Assembly: GCF_000308495.1 (NCBI RefSeq)
Contig: NZ_BAFU01000037.1
Coordinates: 30,540-94,539, forward strand
DNA: 64,000 bases
From: Nocardia brevicatena NBRC 12119
Lineage (GTDB): Bacteria > Actinomycetota > Actinomycetes > Mycobacteriales > Mycobacteriaceae
Direction of reading: 5' to 3'
Each line of letters begins with the position of its first letter. Positions within the stretch are counted from its first letter, which is position 1. The notes under the pieces are model-generated. The model made no database searches and was not told where the DNA came from. It saw nothing but the letters and a program-made list of their open reading frames with translations. Shown here piece after piece: positions 1-7,256 of the stretch. Made by a program: the position numbers and the translations under genes.

Positions 1-2
1 GG

Positions 3-305
3 CATCTGGCCGAGGAAATCGCCAAGGATCACCGCGCTATCGCCGAACGCGACGCTCTGCAGGCCAAGGTCCAGGATCTCGGTGCCCGCTACACCGACAC
101 GCAGCGCCGGTACCGGCGGATCGCCGAGGATCTCGCCTCCCGAGGTAGCGCACCTGGAGGACTGCACAGTGGCCCGGATGGTGCGCTGGATCGGGGGGAC
201 AATCGGTGGTGTTCTGCGGCCTGGATCGCCTCGTTGAAGGCTGTGACTGCGGTGTCTGGCTGGTTGATGGCGGCCAGAACTTCCCCACGGTCACTCGCTC
301 GATGA
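3..305 (+). CDS. 3' fragment of an unidentified coiled-coil gene
   Basis: An open frame enters from the left edge and ends at TGA 303-305. Its first 45 or so residues (starting HLAEEIAKDHRAIAERDALQ) are charged, heptad-like and helical, and use GC-ending codons, so they look like a genuine protein end. From about position 165 the frame lies antisense to the tail of the neighbouring XRE pseudogene and stops looking like protein. The two convergent genes therefore appear to be fused tail to tail after a deletion. I do not recognise the family; coiled-coil C-termini of this kind occur in many accessory proteins. Confidence 0.35.
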   Translation, partial: HLAEEIAKDHRAIAERDALQAKVQDLGARYTDTQRRYRRIAEDLASRGSAPGGLHSGPDGALDRGDNRWCSAAWIASLKAVTAVSGWLMAARTSPRSLAR

Positions 306-1344
306 TCCTCCATTGTGGGGCCGATGGCGTTCCGGTCACGGTGAGGTCGGCCAGTCGGCCGGCCTCCATGGCCCGGCCGGTGCCGAGTAGCCCCCGGATT
401 TCGATCTCACGCAGTGTGAACGGTTGGAACAGCAAGCCGCTGTGTGTATTCCGTTCCAGGAGGTGTTGGTAACGGCCCAACGCGGAGTCGAACGCTTCGC
501 CGTCTCCGAGTTCGCCGGTGGCCCCGCACAAGAACGTCAGGGTAGCTCCCTGGTCGGTGGGGGTGTAGGACATGGCCAACGACTGTTCCAACCGTGCGAT
601 GGCCGCGCCGATGTGGCCGGCCTTGTGGAGCTCGTTGCCGTGCATACGTAGGGTGTGAGCGTGGAATGCTGGATCGTCGAGGTGAGTCGCGATCTTTACC
701 GCCTGCCCGGTCCAGCGTGCAGCCGACGCGAGACGTTCCTCCGGCAGTACGGTGCCCAGTGAGACGCTCAGCGCTACCCTGGCTTGTGCCAGGAGGATAA
801 GGCTATCCCGCTCCATATGACCCTCCGCGGCCCTGGCTTCGAGTCGGGCCACCAGCGGCCACAGTTCGTTGACCGCTTCGACGGCGTGCCCGGACTGGCG
901 GGCGATTTCGGCCAGGCGCACGGTGCTGTCTCCGGACTGGAGCATGGTCCGGAACTCGGCATCATCCACGCCGGTGACACCCAGAATGTGCGGCGGCAGG
1001 CCGAGCCGCCCGGCGATATGGCGGCGGGAGGCTATGTCACCGATTGCCCGGCGCCCGGTCTCGATCATCGACACGTAAGACTTGTCGTAGCCGAGCACAT
1101 CCGCCAGCGCGGCCTAGTTCATGCCGTTTATGCGACGGTAGGCGCGAAGGATGGTCGGTAGGTCGCGAGTGGCGATGGCGGTCGCGGCCTCCGAGGTCGC
1201 CCACAACCACATTGCGGAGACCATCGGCGCGGCGCGCACCGGTGCCGGGCTCAGGCTGATGTTGGCGGCGCAGGTGGGGCACACAGGCTCGGCCGTATAT
1301 CGGCTGACGATCACGCCGCACGCCTGGAACCTGTCGCCGTTCAT
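160..1344 (-). pseudogene. broken XRE-family regulator with TPR-like C-terminus
   Basis: The reconstructed product starts at ATG 1344 with a Cys-containing N-terminal segment (CGVIVSRYTAEPVCPTC), followed by a helix-turn-helix (LADVLGYDKSYVSMIETGRR) and then TPR-like helical repeats. Three lesions break it. TAG at 1114-1116 sits inside the HTH lead-in (MN-stop-AALADVLGYDKS), where relatives usually carry Gln, so CAG to TAG is likely. A frameshift near 280 moves the frame to one reading GEVLAAINQPDTAVTAF. A second frameshift near 193 restores LPPIQRTIRA. The usual last 25 or so residues are missing where it meets the plus-strand fragment. It lies 8 bp downstream of the broken NUDIX gene, so both belong to one decaying operon. 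A shorter product from an internal GTG at 1098 would lack part of the HTH. Confidence 0.75.
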
Positions 1345-1352
1345 GCCGTCCC

Positions 1353-1781
1353 CTAGATGCTTTCGGCCGCTCGCAGCTGAGCGAACCACGTCATGATGGA
1401 ACGCTTGTAGCCGTCCGGCATGTTCAACTCGGCAATATCGTCCTCACCGAACAGCCCGACTTCCTTGTGCTCGTGGGACAGCACGGGATCAGCGTCAGTA
1501 TCCGGGTAGCAGCCGTAGGTCACGATGAACACGTGCTTTTCGGCTTCGTTGATGTAGTACACCCAGGAGTCCAGTATCGGACCAGTGGTCACCGGCCACT
1601 GGGTTTCCTCGGTGATCTCCCGGGCCACACACTCTTCGGGGGTTTCATCGGGCTCGATTCTGCCGCCTGGCAACTCTCATTCCTCGCGTTCGTTCTTCAG
1701 CAGCAGCGCCCGGTCGTTGCGGACGACGACGCCTTTGATCGAGATCGAGTACATGTGCGGTACATGACCGGAGGCAGTCAT
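1353..1781 (-). pseudogene. NUDIX hydrolase gene with an internal stop codon
   Basis: Two consecutive same-frame segments make one NUDIX protein of about 142 residues. The first ends SIKGVVVRNDRALLLKNERE and the second starts ELPGGRIEPDETPEECVARE. The joining codon at 1677-1679 is TGA where NUDIX proteins normally have Trp before the (E/P)LPGG motif, so TGG to TGA is the simplest explanation. The NUDIX box follows G-x5-E-x7-RE-U-x-EE, but the usual following Gly is Gln. Such enzymes hydrolyse nucleoside diphosphates linked to another moiety; the substrate cannot be told here. The start is taken at ATG 1781 by comparison with the usual N-terminal length, and ATG 1754 is possible. It lies between the resolvase-like and XRE pseudogenes. 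Confidence 0.75.
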
Positions 1782-1840
1782 GGTCGCGACGCTAACACCG
1801 TCGGAGGTTGATCGGTCGGGATGCTCGAACGTGAGTACCT

Positions 1841-2178
1841 CTACGCCCCGTCGACCTCGGCGGGTAGGCACCCGTTCGACCATCGGGCATAGGTATAGGC
1901 CGGGTTCACGGTGATGACATCGGCAATGGATACCAGGGTCCGTGGCACGATGCCGTCGAAATGCTCGAGACCGGGAACGAACAACGCCTCGACCCCGGCC
2001 GACCGATCGCATGCGCCAGCTCGCCTATCGGGTCCTCGGTGAACTCGTCGAATACGATTGTCTTGCACAGGTCGTACCCGAACCGCTTGGCCAGACTATG
2101 TATCTGCGCTTCGTCCCACTGCTGATGAACGCCGGACTTGTCTTTCCGCAGATATCCAAGCGCCTTTGATCTAGTCAC
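1841..2178 (-). pseudogene. frameshifted resolvase-fold-like protein (left copy)
   Basis: The product closely matches the intact 112-residue protein at 63273-63611: both carry LGYLRKDKSGVHQQWDEAQ, then FGYDLCKTIVFDEFTEDPIG, then a block like HFDGIVPRT and IADV(I/V)TV. In this copy the frame changes near 2005, after AHAIGR: one missing base would join it to AGVEALFVPGLEHFDG. The GTG start at 2178 mirrors the GTG start of the intact copy. The fold order resembles the N-terminal domain of serine recombinases (GYxR near the N-terminus), but the catalytic Ser position is occupied by Asp/Lys, so recombinase activity is not expected. It is downstream of the 56-residue ORF, as in the right-hand copy. 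Confidence 0.8.
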
Positions 2179-2243
2179 GTGATTCTCCCTGTCATTCCCC
2201 TGCTATTGGCCGGCGGTATCTAGAAATCCCCAAATAGTTCGGG

Positions 2244-2414
2244 CTACGGGCGTTCCCTCAGGCCCTCGGCGATGCGCTCCAGAAGTTCCACGTCGTTGCA
2301 CGCATCGGCATCCACGCGGGTTCCGATGAGTTCCCATATACCCAGCGCGGTCACGATCGCTTGCGAGCGCATCGATACCCGGACCGGCAACGGTGGTTGC
2401 TCGGTGTAGCTCAT
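2244..2414 (-). CDS. 56-residue protein of the hairpin-leader cassette (left copy)
   Basis: ATG 2414 to TAG 2244-2246 encodes 56 residues. It is a clear paralogue of the ORF at 63079-63249: both have MRSQAIVTAL, then IWE, then RVDADAC(N/D)DVELLERIAEGL. Conservation of the reading frame between two copies about 61 kb apart is the main evidence that it is a real gene. The C-terminal two thirds are predicted helical and acidic; no signal peptide or membrane segment is visible. An RBS-like GACAGGGG lies 6 nt before the start. It precedes the frameshifted resolvase-like gene by 65 bp and follows an XRE/TPR regulator gene. No function is known to me; an antitoxin-like or adaptor role is only a guess. 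Confidence 0.7.
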   Translation of the reverse strand: MSYTEQPPLPVRVSMRSQAIVTALGIWELIGTRVDADACNDVELLERIAEGLRERP

Positions 2415-2448
2415 GGTGTCCCCTGTCGTCGTCCCCTACTGCTGGAAG

Positions 2449-2491
2449 GCACTCGGCGCCGGGGCAGTCGGATCAACCCGGCGCCGAGTGC
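2449..2491 (-). promoter_or_regulatory. conserved leader hairpin upstream of the 56-residue ORF (left copy)
   Basis: Read on the minus strand, two perfect 15-nt arms (5' arm GCACTCGGCGCCGGG) enclose a 13-nt loop, and the stem ends 34 nt before ATG 2414. The same architecture lies at 63001-63046 and, with different arm sequences that still pair, at 5799-5836. The sequence between stem and start is also conserved (CAGCAG, then GAC(G/A)ACGACAGGGG). It could act as an RNA leader or attenuator, or as a DNA operator for the adjacent XRE protein. Confidence 0.7.
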
Positions 2492-2548
2492 TACCTCGAC
2501 GCTATGGAGGGATAACGGGGTTCCCTTGTCCTAGAAGGACAGATGGGT

Positions 2549-3781
2549 TCAGTTCGTTCGCGGGCCGAGCTCGGGCGCGATGCCCAAGCGCCAGGCCAGT
2601 CCGCGCAGTTCACGGCCGCCCGCGTCTCGACGCGCCGACCGCAGCCGATCGGCTATCGCCTCCCGAACGAAGAAGTCGCTGCGGACCCGTTGTGGTGTCA
2701 AGTGTTCCGCCTGCAGCAACAGCGAGATCCCTCGGTCGCTGTATCGAGGCTCCATCAGCAGCGCACGCCCGGCTTCGGTGTAGAAGCTGGCGCGCCGTAC
2801 CGGGCTGGGAATGGCGTCCACGGGCACATCCGCCGCACGCTCTACCGCCTGCACACCGTCGCCGAGTTCGAGCCCGATCGAAGCCCGCCAGAGTGCGACA
2901 TTGATCCGACCGAACCAGACACCGCCGAACCCGCCCACGTCGCCGGTCATCCGGTCGGCAATGGCCGCTGCCTCACCCAAGTGCGTCTCGGCCGTCGCGC
3001 GGTCGGATTGGACAGCCGCGGCAAGGGCCGCATTCAAGTGCAGCATCCCATAGCACTGGATGACGTTCTGGTCGTCCAGATGCCCGGTCAACCGGTCGGC
3101 CATCTCCACCGACCGCTGATACTGCTGCGTGCGGGAGACCTGCCCGACCGAGTGACCGCGCAGCCACACCGCGAATCCGAGCCACAACGGCGAATCCAAC
3201 TCCTCAGCGCACTGCCGCGCCGCCTTCACAGCCAGCAGCGGCAAACCGCGACCGGCCAAGCTCTTGGTCGTCCATGCTGTGGACTGGTAGCACACGATCA
3301 GCGCCAGGAGTACCTCGTCCCGCAACTGCGGGTATGTCAGATACGCGGCGTGCAACTCCCCCAACAGACGCGGCGTGAGAGCGCCTTGAGCGGCGTAGTC
3401 GGCCGCCTGCGTGCGGTCCTGCAGCTGCTTCAAGTCGGCTTCGATCTCCGGCCACGATCGCACCGGGACGCCCGGGTCTTCTCCGAGTTCGCAGACCTCG
3501 AGCGCATCTTCGAACGCGACCAACGTCGCATGCGCTTCAGGGGAAGGACCGTTGGTCATCTCCCATGGTCGACCCGTGAACTCCGAGGGCGCCACCCGCA
3601 ACGCATGCGCTATCGCTTCCAAGGTGCGCCTGTTGGTCAGGGCTTGCTCACCACGTTCGAGACGGCCCAGGTACCCAAACGACAGCCCCGCCAGCCCCGC
3701 CGCCGCCTCGAGACTCAGCCCGCGCCACGACCGGATCTCACGCAGCCGACGCCCTACCTCATTGGGCGGGATATCTCCCAT
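2549..3781 (-). CDS. XRE-family transcriptional regulator with TPR-like C-terminus
   Basis: This 410-residue protein has an N-terminal helix-turn-helix at about residues 8-65 (RRLREIRSWRGLSLEAAAGL, then FGYLGRLERGEQAL). About 300 residues of TPR-like helical repeats follow (for example WLGFAVWLRGHSVGQ and LHLNAALAAAVQSDRATAET). This layout is common in actinobacterial regulators near mobile or accessory genes, where the TPR part is thought to bind a peptide or partner protein. The gene is intact. It is read toward the hairpin leader and the 56-residue ORF, 134 bp downstream, so it may control that cassette. A short IR (TGTCCT-AGA-AGGACA, 2527-2541) follows its stop. A 19-bp inverted repeat lies 39 bp before its start and is a candidate operator. 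Confidence 0.85.
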   Translation of the reverse strand: MGDIPPNEVGRRLREIRSWRGLSLEAAAGLAGLSFGYLGRLERGEQALTNRRTLEAIAHALRVAPSEFTGRPWEMTNGPSPEAHATLVAFEDALEVCELGEDPGVPVRSWPEIEADLKQLQDRTQAADYAAQGALTPRLLGELHAAYLTYPQLRDEVLLALIVCYQSTAWTTKSLAGRGLPLLAVKAARQCAEELDSPLWLGFAVWLRGHSVGQVSRTQQYQRSVEMADRLTGHLDDQNVIQCYGMLHLNAALAAAVQSDRATAETHLGEAAAIADRMTGDVGGFGGVWFGRINVALWRASIGLELGDGVQAVERAADVPVDAIPSPVRRASFYTEAGRALLMEPRYSDRGISLLLQAEHLTPQRVRSDFFVREAIADRLRSARRDAGGRELRGLAWRLGIAPELGPRTN

Positions 3782-3819
3782 AATCCGAGGCTACGGCCCA
3801 GCAGACAGGACGTACAGGG

Positions 3820-3892
3820 TGAACCGTCGACTTATCTGGAGAGCAGCAATTCGTGGTCGGGGTCAGCTGCCATCAGATAAGTCGACGGTTCA
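3820..3892. repeat. perfect 19-bp inverted repeat between two XRE genes
   Basis: Arms 3820-3838 and 3874-3892 are exact reverse complements, separated by 35 bp. Each arm contains GTCGACTTATC or its complement. The element fills the gap between the XRE/TPR start (3781, minus) and the DUF5753 stop (3936). It could be a two-site operator for the XRE protein, a long-loop terminator for the DUF5753 operon, or a remnant of a mobile element. Confidence 0.75.
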
Positions 3893-3935
3893 GTAAGACC
3901 CCCGCCCTATCCCAGAAGCACTACCCGACGAGGTT

Positions 3936-4814
3936 CTATACCGAGAAATGCTCGGGTGGGCAGACTTCGGTTGATCGAGGGCCGGCCGTACGCCGCTCCA
4001 GCGCTCGCCCGATGAGCGCTCGGGCGGCGTCGTTGTAGGCGGCCTGTTCGGCGAGCAGGGTGAAGGTCTTCTCGTGCAAGGCGATTTCGGACGGCCGGGT
4101 GATGGTCAGCTCGGCGCTGACGGTCTCGATGATCACCTGGGCGCGGTCGTAGATGACGAAGTTCGTCGCCGGGGCGCGGTACTCGGCGTCCAGCGGGAGC
4201 ACGCCGAGCCGGACGTTCGGGCGGTCCAGTTCGCCGAGGAGGTGTTCGAGCTGCGCGGCCATGACCGCGCTGTCACCGACCGTCCGGTGTAGCGCCGCCT
4301 CGCCGACGAGGATGTGGAAGCGGTGCCCGGCGCGCTGGAGGACGCCCTTGCGGGCCATCCGCATGGCCACGGCCTCGTCCAGGTCGTCACGGCCGCCGGT
4401 GATGGCGATGCAGGCGCGCAGGATCGCGCGGGCGTAGTCCTCGGTCTGCAACAGGCCGGGCACGGTGTCGGGCTCGAACCAGCGGATGAGCCGGGTCTCG
4501 CCTTCGAGCTTGATCGACTGGCGCTGCCGGTGCGCGTGCCCGGCGGCTACGGTGCGCTGCCACTGCAGGTACATCGCGCGCAGGTTGCGCAGGCTCGCTA
4601 CCAGGTCATCCAGGACGTTGAGAGCGCCGCACGCCTCGCACCAGACGGCGAGGTCGGCTTCGGACGGCGCTTGCTTCCCGCGCTCGATGCGGCTGATCTT
4701 GCTGGAGTGCCAGCCGCATCGAGCGGCGAGATCGACGCCGGACAGGTGGGCGGCCCGGCGCAGCTCCCGAAGGCGTGCGCCGAGCGCGGCCCGTGCGTCA
4801 TCGACAGCTCTCAC
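3936..4814 (-). CDS. XRE regulator with DUF5753 domain (Scr1-type)
   Basis: This 292-residue protein has a helix-turn-helix at about residues 10-65 (LRELRRAAHLSGVDLAARCG, then SSKISRIERGKQAP). The DUF5753 region follows, recognisable from IRWFEPDTVPGLLQTEDYAR and a conserved segment ending near EKTFTLLAEQAAYNDAAR. In actinobacteria this class is paired with small partner genes and is annotated as an antitoxin-like regulator of Scr1-type systems. It overlaps the upstream DUF6879 gene by 4 bp (ATGA), so the two are translationally coupled. Length and motifs look complete. The usual DUF397 partner is not present; the DUF6879 gene takes its place. Confidence 0.88.
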   Translation of the reverse strand: MRAVDDARAALGARLRELRRAAHLSGVDLAARCGWHSSKISRIERGKQAPSEADLAVWCEACGALNVLDDLVASLRNLRAMYLQWQRTVAAGHAHRQRQSIKLEGETRLIRWFEPDTVPGLLQTEDYARAILRACIAITGGRDDLDEAVAMRMARKGVLQRAGHRFHILVGEAALHRTVGDSAVMAAQLEHLLGELDRPNVRLGVLPLDAEYRAPATNFVIYDRAQVIIETVSAELTITRPSEIALHEKTFTLLAEQAAYNDAARALIGRALERRTAGPRSTEVCPPEHFSV

Positions 4815-5362
4815 GGCACGTGCGCGTACTCACTGTCGGCGTACCGGGCGTGGTTGATCCCCTTCGGCCACAAAGTCGCCCGTGCCTGCACACAGCGGGA
4901 GACGATACCCGGGTCGGTGGTGATGGACAGGCCCATGAACTCTCCCGTCTCGGCGAACGTTGTGAACGCAACCGTATCGTCATCGAACAGCCAATAGTCA
5001 TCGCCCGGCACCTCGGCCGGGTCGGTGAGGTGGCGCGGTAGCCACCGCACCGCCTCACCGACCAGCAGGCGGGTGGGCGTCTCGCTGAGCAGCCACCGCG
5101 TGTAATCCGAGTGCGGGACGGTGACCACGCGCAGCCGTTCGAGCGCGACGCCGCGCCCGGCCGTCTCGACCATCAGGTCGTCCCACGCCTTCCACGACGC
5201 GGGCTGTTCCTCCGGTTCGTAGGTCTCCCCCGCCTGCCAGCGCCGCAGCGCTTCGATTTCATCGGCCACGCCGTAGGTGTCCTGCACTTCCAGGTGGAAA
5301 GCATACCGGCGGGCCGCGCGGAACAGCGGCCCGAATATCCCGTCACCGGTTACGTGGAACAT
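4811..5362 (-). CDS. DUF6879 family protein
   Basis: This 183-residue soluble protein carries the features of DUF6879: RVVTVPHSDYTRWLL in the middle, then AGEAVRWLPR-like and DDYWLFDDDTVAFTTF stretches, and an acidic, aromatic-rich C-terminus. Members are nearly always next to XRE-DUF5753 regulators in Streptomyces, Nocardia and relatives, and their biochemical role is not established. Here the gene is 41 bp downstream of an 84-residue hypothetical gene and overlaps the regulator gene by 4 bp. This gives a three-gene minus-strand operon. No signal peptide or membrane segment is seen. Confidence 0.85.
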   Translation of the reverse strand: MFHVTGDGIFGPLFRAARRYAFHLEVQDTYGVADEIEALRRWQAGETYEPEEQPASWKAWDDLMVETAGRGVALERLRVVTVPHSDYTRWLLSETPTRLLVGEAVRWLPRHLTDPAEVPGDDYWLFDDDTVAFTTFAETGEFMGLSITTDPGIVSRCVQARATLWPKGINHARYADSEYAHVP

Positions 5363-5403
5363 CAGCGCACCACCACGGCCGTCTCGTCGTCATCGAGCGT
5401 GAG

Positions 5404-5658
5404 TTATGCGAGGACTTCCGGCGCGGTGACCGGCTCGCCGCTGACCAGGAACGCGCCGGGGGCGTCGGTGGCCTCCACGGGCAGCTTCATGCCCGGCTCC
5501 AGCCAGTCGAGTAGGGCGTGAGGAACCAGCACGGTTCCTGTCCGGTCGGTGATGTTGCCTTGGATCACCAGCTCGCCCGTCTCGGCGGCGTACACCGCCG
5601 GGCAGGAGCCGTGACCTGAGCCAGAGCCGACGTGGCGAAGTTTGAGGTGAGAGCGCAT
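5404..5658 (-). CDS. small hypothetical protein, first gene of the DUF6879/DUF5753 operon
   Basis: ATG 5658 gives 84 residues; an upstream ATG in frame (5700) is less likely because the family motif begins with MRSHLKLRHVGSGSG. The sequence contains SCPAVYAAETGELVIQGNI and a C-terminal segment like VPHALLDWLEPGMKLPVEAT. This resembles short actinobacterial proteins that accompany DUF6879 genes and often carry a Cys-Pro-x-(V/T) motif followed by a 'vvQG' strand. I know of no assigned function. The operon order is this gene, DUF6879, then XRE-DUF5753. Confidence 0.7.
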   Translation of the reverse strand: MRSHLKLRHVGSGSGHGSCPAVYAAETGELVIQGNITDRTGTVLVPHALLDWLEPGMKLPVEATDAPGAFLVSGEPVTAPEVLA

Positions 5659-5798
5659 TGTGAGATCGTCCTTTGCGATTGAGGCGAATGTACCTCGCAA
5701 TGGTCGCCGTAGAAGCGCTCAGCTCACAAGGTTACGCGCAAAAATACGCAAAGTCGTATCGGGTCCAGGCAGCACCTGCCTAGCGTGTCGTTTTACGC

Positions 5799-5836
5799 CC
5801 CGTCGTCGGGTGCGACCTCGAATCCCCGGCGGCGGG
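5799..5836 (+). promoter_or_regulatory. leader hairpin upstream of the second resolvase-like gene
   Basis: Arms CCCGTCGTCGGG (5799-5810) and CCCGGCGGCGGG (5825-5836) form a 12-bp stem with two G-U pairs and a 14-nt loop, ending 37 nt before ATG 5874. Position, size and the following GACAACG...ACAGGGGCC box match the leaders at 2449-2491 and 63001-63046, although the arm sequences differ. Retained pairing with changed sequence favours an RNA structure. Confidence 0.6.
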
Positions 5837-5873
5837 TGCACGCCAACGCGACAACGGGAACAGGGGCCGGACG

Positions 5874-6215
5874 ATGGCAAATGACAGGCCGAAGGCAATC
5901 GGGTTCGTCAACAAGCGGGTGGACGGCTACGGAGCCGATATCGGCCGGGTTGCAGAAGGGGCCGGATACCGGCTGGTGTGGACGGTCAACGTCGATGTCA
6001 GCACGCTGCCCGCTGCTCCCATACTGGCCTCGGCGGTCATGGAGCACGACGCGCAGGCTGTGGTGGTTCCGTCCTTCGAGCACATAGACCCGCTGCGGCA
6101 CCTCATCACCGATATCGCCGCGCTCGTCACGCCGATGTACCACTGCCCGCGTGGGTATCGGTGGCCCATGATCGACCTGGAGCGGCCGTGTTCGCGGCCG
6201 GGTGGGTGGCCGTGA
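5874..6215 (+). CDS. resolvase-fold-like protein, divergent member
   Basis: This 113-residue protein can be aligned along its length with the copies at 1841-2178 and 63273-63611. KAIGFVNKRVDG matches RALGYLRKDKSG, VVVPSFEHID matches PFIPGLKHFDG, and DIAALVTP matches SIADVVTV with a following Trp. The catalytic Arg and Ser of serine recombinases are not seen. Unlike the other two copies, no 56-residue ORF intervenes between the hairpin leader and this gene. It is transcribed away from the DUF6879 operon across a 215-bp divergent region. The RBS is AACAGGGG. Its function is unknown. Confidence 0.65.
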   Translation: MANDRPKAIGFVNKRVDGYGADIGRVAEGAGYRLVWTVNVDVSTLPAAPILASAVMEHDAQAVVVPSFEHIDPLRHLITDIAALVTPMYHCPRGYRWPMIDLERPCSRPGGWP

Positions 6216-6268
6216 TCGGCCTACCGCTGGGCGTGGTCGCCGCCGCAATCCTCTGGCCAGAGCGATGA
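6188..6268 (+). CDS. possible 26-residue membrane peptide
   Basis: GTG 6188 gives a 26-residue peptide that is almost entirely one hydrophobic segment (FAAGWVAVIGLPLGVVAAA) ending ILWPER. It overlaps the end of the resolvase-like gene by 28 bp in another frame and has GGAG about 8 nt upstream. This could be a real single-span peptide or chance. Confidence 0.3.
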   Translation: MFAAGWVAVIGLPLGVVAAAILWPER

Positions 6269-6394
6269 GCCATGCCGGGGCAACGGTGTCGGAGGTAGAC
6301 ACAGCTCATGGGCAGCGAGCAGAGCCGATCACCTCGTCTTGATCGCTGTGATGAGCAAGACGACAGGGCCTATCGTCTTGATAGTCTGCCCAGG

Positions 6395-6784
6395 TCAGAG
6401 GCTTCTCGGTGTATTCGCGCCGGGATTGCCTGACCACGACCTTCCGTCGGGGTGGTAGGGGCAGCGCGCGTGCTCCAGGGTGCCGGGTGTCGATGACGGC
6501 GAATCCATGAAGGAAGGTACCCACTGCCCACAGTTGTCGCATGAGGTGAAGCCGCCGAGACCTACCTTGCCGAGGCCGTAGAGCACCGCGACCCGGTCCG
6601 AAACGTGATCGAGAACGCCAACGGCCTCTTCGAAGGTGAACGGCTGGTTCCGGGCTTGGCACCTCGCGCAGTCGCAGTCGCCACCCTCTGGCGGCCGTTG
6701 CAGGTACTCGAGAAGTTGCGTGCGGCCTCCATCCGCCAGAACCCCGTCGGTATCGGCGTAGGTGCAGCGTTCGACTGCGCACAC
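6395..6784 (-). CDS. hypothetical Cys-rich protein
   Basis: This 129-residue product starts at GTG 6784, the first start after an in-frame stop. It has eight cysteines, with pairs CDCARC and CDNC plus C-near-H near the end (ARCPYHPDG), which suggests zinc binding. The middle contains FTFEEAVGVLDHVSDRVAVL, a plausible helix. I do not recognise the family. Codon use is less biased than in the core genes, in keeping with the accessory region. It may be the second gene after the small ORF at 6838-7014, 53 bp upstream. Confidence 0.5.
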   Translation of the reverse strand: MCAVERCTYADTDGVLADGGRTQLLEYLQRPPEGGDCDCARCQARNQPFTFEEAVGVLDHVSDRVAVLYGLGKVGLGGFTSCDNCGQWVPSFMDSPSSTPGTLEHARCPYHPDGRSWSGNPGANTPRSL

Positions 6785-6837
6785 CGCCCGGTCGACACCG
6801 CTCGGTCGGGGCGCTCTCGTTTTCCATGTCGGTCAAC

Positions 6838-7014
6838 CTAGTCTGCGACGTAGGTACTGGGACAGGGCGTAACGGCTCCGGTCTCGGCGCGGCGAGCCGA
6901 GACCAGCGGTGAGCCGAACGTGACACGATGCCCGACCGCGTGGACCAGCACGTCATGCGCGATCATGAGCGCGGCGAGGCTGTCGGGCTGGTGCTGTCCG
7001 GCGTTCCGGGTCAC
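6838..7014 (-). CDS. possible 58-residue hypothetical protein
   Basis: GTG 7014 to TAG 6838-6840 encodes 58 residues with GC-rich third positions and a helical centre (DSLAALMIAHDVLVHAVGHR). It runs in the same direction as the Cys-rich gene. An opposing plus-strand frame over the same bases (6928-7101) is about equally open, so the call is uncertain. The 240 bp between here and tRNA-Val are comparatively AT-richer, and I see no gene in them. Confidence 0.3.
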   Translation of the reverse strand: MTRNAGQHQPDSLAALMIAHDVLVHAVGHRVTFGSPLVSARRAETGAVTPCPSTYVAD

Positions 7015-7256
7015 CGCAGCCTATTCGAGCGTAGGCAGGGACCGGCGATCCGGCAGCGATGCCAAGCGTGTGCGCTGTCGGCGTACCCGTGGATACGGTG
7101 ACTATTAATGCGAGTGCTCGTACGGTTTGATTCAGCATTCGACGTGGGTTGCGTCTCTGGTACTTAGGTTGACGGTTAACCATGCCGACTGCCCCACGAA
7201 ACTCTGTTGGGGCAGCCCCTCTACTGCAAAAGCAGGGCATCTACCTGTAGATTTAC

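Noticed and set aside
6928-7101. Plus-strand 57-codon ORF before tRNA-Val
   Set aside because: It overlaps an equally open minus-strand frame that agrees in direction with the neighbouring gene, and it has no RBS.
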